Source of the DNA: Candidatus Eiseniibacteriota bacterium
Lineage (GTDB): Bacteria > JAFGKV01
Assembly (NCBI GenBank): GCA_025453925.1
Contig: JALOPK010000151.1
Coordinates: 1-7,794, forward strand
Reading direction: 5' to 3'
Length of the DNA stretch: 7,794 bases
Shown here: positions 1 to 5,316 of the stretch, one piece after another
Numbering within the stretch: position 1 is the stretch's first letter
Layout: every line of letters starts with the position of its first letter
Made by a program: the position numbers and the translations under genes
Notes under the pieces: generated by a model
What the model saw: the letters and a program-made list of their open reading frames with translations, nothing else
Told to the model about the DNA's origin: nothing
The model's database searches: none

Positions 1-742
1 CAACGAGACAACGTTCCACCCGTTCCTCTGTGTGAAGACCATCGTCGAACTCGACCCGGACGAAGTACACGCCGTTTGCCACGCGATGCCCGTCGCCGTC
101 ACGGCCGTCCCAGGTCGCCCACGGGAAGAACCAGCCGGGATCCACCGAGCGCCAGCCGTGAACGGTGGCCACGACACGCCCCTGGAAATCGTGGACGCGA
201 ATACGCATGGTACCTGCCGTCGTGGAGCGATACCCTATGCGCACGGCTTCGTGGAACGGATCGAACGGGCTTGGACACACCAGGAGACTGTCGATTCCCC
301 CTGTCCTGAAGACCGCAATGCTCACCTCCCGTGTCAGGGCCTCCATGCCGGCTCGGACCGAGATCACCAGGGTGTGAATCCCCTCGTTATCCGATGTGGA
401 AGGGTCATCGGCCGCGATCGCCCAGGGCCAACGCGCCACGAAACGGCTCCTCGCCGGACCCGGGAAGCTCACGAGACGCTCGCCCAGCTCATCCACCAGT
501 CCATCGGAATCATTATCGGTCCCATCGTCCTCAGGCAACAAGCACCCCCTGATCCCATCTATCGTCACCAACCACGCGGCATCATCGAGGAGTGCGCCGT
601 CGACGATGGCCTCCACCAGTGGGGGATTGAGCGTCGCTGCGGGTTCCGGGCCCGAAGGATGCACCACTTCCAGCTGAAGCCCCTGGGCAGCGGTTGCTGC
701 GGCGAGAAGCGCAACGGTGAGAGTGGACCTCGGACCTTGCAT
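1..742 (-). CDS. Secreted protein with EF-hand-like loop and C-terminal FlgD-like Ig domain (3' end outside window)
   Basis: Read from an ATG at 742 down to the window edge, this frame is open for 247 codons. A ribosome site AAGGGG lies 7 bases before the ATG, and an in-frame TGA sits two codons upstream, so the start is firm. Residues 1-20 resemble a signal peptide: a short basic N-terminus, then an Ala/Leu/Val core ending near AAATAAQ. Residues 76-85 read DNDSDGLVDE, a DxDxDGxxDE calcium-loop pattern as in EF-hand, dockerin or thrombospondin-3 repeats. Residues about 156-247 match the FlgD-like Ig fold: CPSPFDPFHEAVRIGY, then RVHDFQGRVV, WDGRDGDGHRVANGVYFVRV. In this family such domains end exported or surface proteins. 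The tail usually closes soon after a stretch like RVERCLV, so few residues are probably missing. The ligand and function are unknown. Divergent from the NUDIX gene. Confidence 0.85.
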   Translation of the reverse strand, partial: MQGPRSTLTVALLAAATAAQGLQLEVVHPSGPEPAATLNPPLVEAIVDGALLDDAAWLVTIDGIRGCLLPEDDGTDNDSDGLVDELGERLVSFPGPARSRFVARWPWAIAADDPSTSDNEGIHTLVISVRAGMEALTREVSIAVFRTGGIDSLLVCPSPFDPFHEAVRIGYRSTTAGTMRIRVHDFQGRVVATVHGWRSVDPGWFFPWATWDGRDGDGHRVANGVYFVRVEFDDGLHTEERVERCLV

Positions 743-1058
743 GATTCAGCCCCTTGGGAAGGCGTCGGCGAAACCGCTCTATGGCGGCGAATTGTTGACA
801 AGGAAACCCTTGCCACTGGGGAGGGTCAAGTACTCCTTGGCGATCGGAGCAACTGATGGGAGTCTGCCGTGCCCCTGGTGCCCCGCATCGCGCGTGACGC
901 ACGGGGACGCCACGAGCTGGCGAGTAATCAGGATCGCGCGGTGCGCGGATGGCAAGTGCGCGGTGTGCTATCGCACCGGCCCGGCATCGAGTCCGCTCGA
1001 ACGACGGCAACGGTCTCTCATTGCCCTGTGGGGTTCCGAGCGCTGAGCCGGAGGAGTC
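743..1058. other. Divergent intergenic region, no convincing gene
   Basis: This gap lies between the starts of the secreted protein (minus) and the NUDIX hydrolase (plus) and should hold promoters for both. I found no box pair with good spacing on either strand; the TTGACA at 795-800 has no matching -10 element. Visible small structures are an inverted repeat CAAGG-AAAC-CCTTG at 799-812 and two direct copies of GTGCGCGG at 941-948 and 956-963. A minus-strand open frame ending with TAG at 779-781 could encode about 44 residues from a GTG at 913, but it has no ribosome site. Confidence 0.6.
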
Positions 1059-1496
1059 GTGAAAGCCTACTGCAACCCCAAGCCGACAGTCGACGTGATC
1101 ATCGAGGTTCCTGGTGGCATCGTGCTCATCCGCCGGAGGAATCCCCCGTTCGGCTGGGCGCTTCCTGGAGGGTTCGTGGACTGCGGCGAGACACTGGAGC
1201 ACGCGGCCATTCGAGAGGCCAGGGAGGAGACGGGTCTGTCCATCGACCTCGTCAGGCAACTCTATACCTATTCCGACCCGGGCCGTGATCCGCGTCACCA
1301 CACCATCAGCACGGTGTTTGTGGCCCATGCGTCGGGCCGCCCGGTCGCTGCGTCCGACGCGGTTGACGCAGCGGCATTCCAGCCGCCGTGGCCATCACCC
1401 ATGGCCTTCGATCACGCCGAGATCCTCGCCGACTACCTCATTGCGCGGAGGGACCCCCTCTACAGTCCTCTACGGCGGATCGTTCACGGTCCTTGA
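1059..1496 (+). CDS. NUDIX hydrolase (ADP-ribose pyrophosphatase/MutT-like)
   Basis: A 145-residue single-domain NUDIX protein. The NUDIX box GX5EX7REUXEEXGU is complete: G38, E44, R52-E53, E56-E57, G59-L60. The glutamates bind the Mg2+ that drives hydrolysis of a nucleoside diphosphate linked to another group. The [16 protein letters not shown] stretch and the later [12 protein letters not shown] segment resemble the branch usually annotated as ADP-ribose pyrophosphatase or generic NUDIX; the exact substrate cannot be read from the sequence. The GTG start at 1059 is chosen because GGAGGAG lies at 1050-1056 and the N-terminus (KPTVDVIIE) is the usual one for this branch. No signal peptide, so cytoplasmic. 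Its last 19 codons plus stop overlap the opposite-strand mazG; the overlap covers a variable tail after [12 protein letters not shown]. Confidence 0.92.
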   Translation: MKAYCNPKPTVDVIIEVPGGIVLIRRRNPPFGWALPGGFVDCGETLEHAAIREAREETGLSIDLVRQLYTYSDPGRDPRHHTISTVFVAHASGRPVAASDAVDAAAFQPPWPSPMAFDHAEILADYLIARRDPLYSPLRRIVHGP

Positions 1497-2223
1497 CCTC
1501 CTTCCACGCCTCCTCCATGTCGCTCAAACGCGCCACGCTGAGTCGTGTTCCCCGTTCCGCGAGGAGCCCTTCCATCTTGGCGAATCTGCCCGAGAAGCGG
1601 GTGACCGCTCCGTGGAGCGCCTCTTCCGCCACCAGGTTGAGGTGGCGACCATATGCAACAAGCGCGAACAGCAGGTCGCCAAGTTCTGCAGCCGTTTCAT
1701 CCAGATCATCGCGCTCGACAGCCTCTTCCAACTCCCGCAGTTCTTCGAGAACCTTGGCCCACCTCGCTGCTGCAGTCGGCCAGTCAAACCCGACCTCGGC
1801 GGCGCGCTGCTGACACCTCCAGGCCCGGAGAAGAGCGGGCAGCGACCGGGGAACTCCTTCCATGATGGAGGTCCGCCCCTGCTCACGAAGTTTGCGCGTC
1901 TCCCATGTCGCGGCCGGTTCCGGTTCTTGGCCGTCAAGAAGATGGGCGTGCCGGGCACTGATCTTGGCGACGATCTGGGCAATGACGTCGTCCAGGCAAA
2001 ACGCCCCGCGCTCCCTGGCCAGTTCCGCCTGGAAAACAATGTGAAGGAGAATATCCCCCAATTCCTCGCGGATGCTCTGGTCGTCTTCATGAGTGATGGC
2101 GTCAACCAACTCGTACGCCTCTTCCAGAAGGAATGGTGCGAGAGACCTGCTTGTCTGAGCCCGATCCCAGGGGCATCCCTCGGGGCCTCGGAGTCTGCGG
2201 ATGAGGGTCATGAGTCTTTCCAT
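1438..2223 (-). CDS. mazG: Nucleoside triphosphate pyrophosphohydrolase MazG
   Basis: A 261-residue two-domain MazG, close to the length of the E. coli enzyme. It converts NTPs to NMP and pyrophosphate, removing non-canonical nucleotides and, in E. coli, affecting (p)ppGpp levels. The N-terminal repeat starts with [15 protein letters not shown] and has the EExxE...ExxD metal site at E34, E35, E38, E54, D57. The linker carries the family signatures [10 protein letters not shown] and [20 protein letters not shown] opens the second repeat, whose site is around E160-E164, E180 and D183 (AELGD). The ATG at 2223 gives the expected N-terminus; a second ATG at 2211 has a nearby GGAAAG, so a start four codons later is possible. 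Convergent with the NUDIX gene and divergent from the STAS operon. The last 19 residues, which are variable in the family, lie in the overlap. Confidence 0.95.
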   Translation of the reverse strand: MERLMTLIRRLRGPEGCPWDRAQTSRSLAPFLLEEAYELVDAITHEDDQSIREELGDILLHIVFQAELARERGAFCLDDVIAQIVAKISARHAHLLDGQEPEPAATWETRKLREQGRTSIMEGVPRSLPALLRAWRCQQRAAEVGFDWPTAAARWAKVLEELRELEEAVERDDLDETAAELGDLLFALVAYGRHLNLVAEEALHGAVTRFSGRFAKMEGLLAERGTRLSVARLSDMEEAWKEVKDRERSAVEDCRGGPSAQ

Positions 2224-2261
2224 GCCGTCAACATTGCGGCATCGGGCTCCGCCCGCAACCC

Positions 2262-2290
2262 TTGACGACGGGGACGGGTAGACCTACAAT
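2262..2290 (+). promoter_or_regulatory. Sigma70-type promoter of the STAS-phosphatase-kinase-flippase cluster
   Basis: TTGACG at 2262-2267 and TACAAT at 2285-2290 are separated by exactly 17 bases, each one base off the housekeeping consensus. Transcription would begin around 2296-2299, leaving about 45 bases of leader before the ATG at 2343. It sits in the gap between mazG and the STAS gene and is the only strong promoter seen before the four plus-strand genes. Assigned by inspection only. Confidence 0.65.
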
Positions 2291-2332
2291 AGGCTACCTG
2301 GAGCTAACTGCCTGGGGATCACTTCTATACTC

Positions 2333-2336
2333 GGAG
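2333..2336 (+). promoter_or_regulatory. Ribosome binding site fixing the STAS start
   Basis: GGAG lies 6 bases before the ATG at 2343. The open frame extends further up to a TTG at 2262, but that TTG is the first triplet of the -35 box, so the longer version would begin upstream of its own transcript. Confidence 0.65.
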
Positions 2337-2342
2337 TGTGCA

Positions 2343-2687
2343 ATGTTGAAGATCTCCCGTCGTGACGTGGATCATGTCGTGGTCTTGACTCTGAAGGGGA
2401 AGCTCATCGGCGGTCCCGAGGCGATCGAGTTCAGGGAGACCGTGAAGGGCTTGATTGCGGAGGGAAAGACGAAGGTTCTTGCCGATTTGGGTGGAGTGAC
2501 GTGGATCGACTCCACTGGGCTCGGAACCCTGATCTCCGCGTACACGTCGTTGAAAACAAGCACTGGCGAACTCAAACTGTGCCATTTGACCAAGAAGATT
2601 CACAGCCTTCTGGTCATCACGCAACTCATCACGGTGCTCGAAGACTATGATGACGAGCAACAGGCGATAGCGAGTTTCGGGAACTGA
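2343..2687 (+). CDS. STAS-domain anti-sigma factor antagonist (RsbV/SpoIIAA type)
   Basis: A 114-residue protein that is a single STAS domain. In partner-switching systems the unphosphorylated form binds the HATPase kinase and frees the kinase's target; phosphorylation ends the interaction. The phosphorylation motif is present as WIDSTGLGTL with the acceptor Ser57. The N-terminal strands (HVVVLTLKGKLIGGPEA) and the region between strand and helix (KTKVLADLGGV) fit the fold; the C-terminus ends with an acidic EDYDDEQQA. No signal or membrane segment, so cytoplasmic. The phosphatase begins about 50 bases downstream and an RsbW-like kinase follows it, which supplies both expected partners. The kinase and the phosphatase are the likely regulators of its activity; transcription should come from the promoter at 2262-2290. 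Confidence 0.93.
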   Translation: MLKISRRDVDHVVVLTLKGKLIGGPEAIEFRETVKGLIAEGKTKVLADLGGVTWIDSTGLGTLISAYTSLKTSTGELKLCHLTKKIHSLLVITQLITVLEDYDDEQQAIASFGN

Positions 2688-2704
2688 TCGCCAGAGGCGG
2701 AGCC

Positions 2705-2722
2705 ACAGCGAATACAGCGAAT
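2705..2722 (+). repeat. Perfect tandem duplication of ACAGCGAAT
   Basis: Two adjoining copies of the 9-mer ACAGCGAAT, at 2705-2713 and 2714-2722, fill the spacer between the STAS gene and the ribosome site of the phosphatase. A small CGCC-AGA-GGCG inverted repeat lies just before, at 2689-2699, without a T run. Role unknown; it may simply be a slippage product. Confidence 0.7.
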
Positions 2723-2724
2723 CA

Positions 2725-2732
2725 GAAGGTGA
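2725..2732 (+). promoter_or_regulatory. Strong ribosome binding site deciding the phosphatase start
   Basis: GAAGGTGA matches seven of the eight bases of the full Shine-Dalgarno sequence GGAGGTGA and sits 5 bases before the GTG at 2738. The alternative GTG at 2729 lies inside this element, so 2738 is the better start. Confidence 0.6.
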
Positions 2733-2737
2733 AGTCT

Positions 2738-4882
2738 GTGGTCGGGAGGACCGAACTCAGAACCGCCGCATTGTCTGTGGCAGGTCTTGCGGTAGCGATT
2801 GGCTGTGCCTTCGTCTGGTTCCCGCGGGCATCGACCTTGTGGGGGATCGGGCCGGATGGCATCCGCTCCCGGGCGGTCTCGGTGATGAAGACGCTCGACG
2901 CGCGGACATCCCCTCTGCCCAAACCCGCCCTGCGCGGCAACCCCACGATTCCTCTCTGGGTGTCGTCACGGACGTCTGGCGGGAGGTCAACGACTCTCGC
3001 GCTCAGTCCCGCGGGTGACATGGTCTACGTGCGCCAACAGCCGTCGCCGATCTCCTTCCCCGTGCCGAGGGAAGGTCTGCAGGGATGGCTTCAATCTCTG
3101 GGCGCGACGCTGCCGATCGAGGTAGGGCGCGTGAATCCGGGACTCGGTGATTCGGGAGTCATCGGGGTCCTCGAACGCCACGACGGCACCGCGCTCGGGG
3201 TGGTGCTGCCCGAGATCGCCGCCGCGGGTCCGCTGGAGATCGGAGGCGGGAGGCCGCTTCCGGACCTTTCTCCCCCGTTCCGCATACCGGGGATCCCCGC
3301 GCTCCTGTTGGCCGTCTGCGTGGTGGGTCTCTCGGCGCCGGCGCTGTGGAGGACGGTCGCCGAAGGGCGAGCACGCCCCGATCGGGCTGCCGTCGTGGGG
3401 GCGCTCACGCTGGGTGCCGCTCTGGTTGGCTACCTCGCCTTGATGCTCGCTCAGGGTGTTTCCGGTGAGCGATCGGTCACGGCGGTCGGAATGGCGGCTG
3501 CCATGGCATTGACGGTGGTGGCCGGGCTCATGCTGTCCGCCAGTGCGCCATCATCGAAAGGGGGGGCATCCCGCGGCGAGGTGCGCGCAGGATGGCTGCT
3601 GAGCGGCGCTGCAGTTGGGCTGGCCTCCCTGATCCTCGTCCTCCCGGCGGCCACCCTGCAGGCAGTCTCCTGCTCGGCCGCCCCCGGATACCTTGCCGTT
3701 TCCTCGGCGCTGCTGGCGGTAGCCTTTGGCTTATTCATCGAAATCGGTGTGCGGCCCACCATCGAGATCGCCCTCACACCCGCTCGTCTGCCGGTCAGCC
3801 TCGCGCTCGTCGGAGCGGCAGGGGGCCTGTCTCTCGCGCCTGCGATGGCGGGCCCGTGGTGGTGGTCCCTCCTTTGGTCGATCGCCGCCACCGTCGGTTC
3901 GGGTATCGTGGCGAGGCACGTGGGGCGCTGGGCGGCCGCAATGATCCTCGCCATGTACTACGCGGCGGCAGTCACCCTCCCCGCCTTCGCCACGTCGGTC
4001 GCGGGCGTCATGGCTGGGCTGGCAGGCCTCGCAGTGGTCTACATTGTGGTCCCGGCGCTGCTGGTGCAGCGCGTCGAATCGTGGTGGCCAACATCCGCGC
4101 CACAGGTCCCCTCCTATGTGCGGGAGATACGCGACGCCGCACAACGAGGATGTGTCCAGGAGTTGGCGGGAGTTCTCCAGTCATCGCTGTGCGTCACGAC
4201 CCCGGCCCTCGAAAGAGGCATCGAGGTAGGGTGCGTCGTCAAACGAGCGCAGCCTCCGGCCTCGGACGTGTGTCGCATCATCGGCATCACCCGTGACCGA
4301 TTGGGGGTTGTTCTCGGTGATGTCCCGGGCGAGGGCGTCCAGGGGTCGATCCAGGCATCGGTCGTGAGCACTGCGGTGGTCGGTGCTCTAGGCGACGTCA
4401 AGAACCTGGCGGCTCTTCCGGGAGAGGTGGAGCGGGTGCTCGGTTCAATGTGGAGTGGTGCGGGAGAAACGGTCGCCGTGAGTGTCGGCATTCTTGATCG
4501 CCGATCCAAGAGCTTCGCCTTCCTCAACGCCGGGCACCAACCCGCCCTCCTCTTCCGTTCCCTCGTCGGAAGATTCGAGCGCGTTTTCCCCGCCGGCGAC
4601 CCGCTGCGAACGGTTCCGCAGGAGGCCAAACGAATCCACGAGGTGTCCACCCTGCAATTGGTGACCAAGGACCTTCTCATCTTTCACTCCGATGGGCTCC
4701 TGCGCGTGCCGACACAGGGGGGGCAGCACTTCGGGCCGGATGAACTGGAGAGGCTGGTCCTGGGGAATCCGGCTGCATCCTGCGACGAACTGGCACAGTC
4801 TCTCGATTCTCAAATCGATGCGTTGCTCGGTGGGTCGAGCCCCGATGACGATGTCGTGGTGTTGTTCTTGAGAGGGAAATGA
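2738..4882 (+). CDS. Ten-helix membrane protein with C-terminal PP2C/SpoIIE-type phosphatase domain
   Basis: A 714-residue protein (717 if the GTG at 2729 is used). By eye: helix 1 at about residues 11-28; about 155 polar residues expected outside the membrane; nine more hydrophobic helices from about 185 to 445; a linker; and a SpoIIE/RsbU-family phosphatase domain from about 495 to the end. Ten helices place both ends in the cytoplasm, which fits. The phosphatase motifs are GDVPGEGVQGS (Asp528), FLNAGHQPALLFR, FHSDGLLR (Asp652) and SPDDDVVVLFL (Asp703-705). The first motif, normally GGDxxD, reads ASDVCR: one Asp (510) is kept, the second is Arg. It probably dephosphorylates the neighbouring STAS protein in response to a membrane or periplasmic signal. 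The layout recalls Bacillus SpoIIE, but the extracytoplasmic part is not one I recognise. Its stop overlaps the next start by 4 bases. Confidence 0.9.
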   Translation: MVGRTELRTAALSVAGLAVAIGCAFVWFPRASTLWGIGPDGIRSRAVSVMKTLDARTSPLPKPALRGNPTIPLWVSSRTSGGRSTTLALSPAGDMVYVRQQPSPISFPVPREGLQGWLQSLGATLPIEVGRVNPGLGDSGVIGVLERHDGTALGVVLPEIAAAGPLEIGGGRPLPDLSPPFRIPGIPALLLAVCVVGLSAPALWRTVAEGRARPDRAAVVGALTLGAALVGYLALMLAQGVSGERSVTAVGMAAAMALTVVAGLMLSASAPSSKGGASRGEVRAGWLLSGAAVGLASLILVLPAATLQAVSCSAAPGYLAVSSALLAVAFGLFIEIGVRPTIEIALTPARLPVSLALVGAAGGLSLAPAMAGPWWWSLLWSIAATVGSGIVARHVGRWAAAMILAMYYAAAVTLPAFATSVAGVMAGLAGLAVVYIVVPALLVQRVESWWPTSAPQVPSYVREIRDAAQRGCVQELAGVLQSSLCVTTPALERGIEVGCVVKRAQPPASDVCRIIGITRDRLGVVLGDVPGEGVQGSIQASVVSTAVVGALGDVKNLAALPGEVERVLGSMWSGAGETVAVSVGILDRRSKSFAFLNAGHQPALLFRSLVGRFERVFPAGDPLRTVPQEAKRIHEVSTLQLVTKDLLIFHSDGLLRVPTQGGQHFGPDELERLVLGNPAASCDELAQSLDSQIDALLGGSSPDDDVVVLFLRGK

Positions 4883-5310
4883 ACGCCGAATCCTTCATAA
4901 GGACGATTAGTCTGGAACTCCCCAGTGATGTCAGATTCCTGGAGCTCGCCCACTGTCTCGGCAAGGAGATCCCTCAAGCGCTGGGTGTACCTGAGTCGGA
5001 AGCGGAGGCAATTGGGAATGCGGTGCTGGAGGCGGTGGGAAACGCCATGCGTCACGGCAATCGCCTGGATCCATCTTTGCCCGTCGCGCTCCGCTTCGAG
5101 GTGGACAGCGGGACCTTCCAAGTGAGCATTGGGGACAGAGGGGTCGGGTTCGACCCCGACGCTCTGGCCGATCCGACAACCGGTGAGAACCTCATGAAGT
5201 CGTGCGGGAGGGGCCTCTTCCTGATGCGCGCGTTCGTGGATACGGTCCAGGTCTGCCCCCGGGAGGGCGGCGGCACGACCGTCACACTCCGCAAGTCGTT
5301 CGGGCCGTAG
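4879..5310 (+). CDS. RsbW/SpoIIAB-type serine kinase (HATPase) anti-sigma factor
   Basis: A 143-residue GHKL ATPase-fold protein of the anti-sigma kinase type. The N box is EAVGNAMRHGN (residues 51-61, catalytic-type Glu51 and Mg-binding Asn55), the G1 box is GDRGVGFDP (Asp86), and the G2 region is GRGLFLMRAFVD (110-121), followed by the closing strand GTTVTLRK. Such kinases phosphorylate the STAS partner on its serine and, when not held by it, bind and silence a target, often a sigma factor. No sigma factor is present in this window, so the target is unknown and might not be a sigma factor. The ATG at 4879 shares ATGA with the phosphatase stop, a sign of translational coupling that would keep kinase and phosphatase in step. 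Confidence 0.93.
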   Translation: MNAESFIRTISLELPSDVRFLELAHCLGKEIPQALGVPESEAEAIGNAVLEAVGNAMRHGNRLDPSLPVALRFEVDSGTFQVSIGDRGVGFDPDALADPTTGENLMKSCGRGLFLMRAFVDTVQVCPREGGGTTVTLRKSFGP

Positions 5311-5316
5311 CCGCCG

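Noticed and set aside
795-800. TTGACA as the -35 box of a NUDIX promoter
   Set aside because: No acceptable -10 hexamer occurs 15-19 bases downstream.
32-856. Plus-strand open frame of 274 codons
   Set aside because: It mirrors the codons of the minus-strand secreted protein, whose signal peptide and FlgD-like domain are clear; the plus product is low in hydrophobic order and His/Arg/Gly-rich.
582-1328. Minus-strand open frame of 248 codons
   Set aside because: It covers parts of two recognised genes in the wrong frame or strand and has an Arg/Pro/Gly-rich shadow composition.
2243-2255. Inverted repeat CGGGC-TCC-GCCCG in the mazG leader as a terminator
   Set aside because: The stem is only five pairs, has no T run on either strand, and lies at the 5' side of mazG where a terminator is not expected.
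1114-2265. Plus-strand open frame of 383 codons
   Set aside because: It runs through the NUDIX gene out of frame and then antisense to mazG; no domain pattern is visible.
2262-2342. Longer STAS protein from the TTG at 2262
   Set aside because: The extension contains the promoter and the ribosome site; the STAS fold begins at the ATG at 2343.
3592-4296. Plus-strand open frame of 234 codons inside the phosphatase gene
   Set aside because: It is a +1 or +2 shadow of the membrane segment; the main frame has clear helices and motifs.
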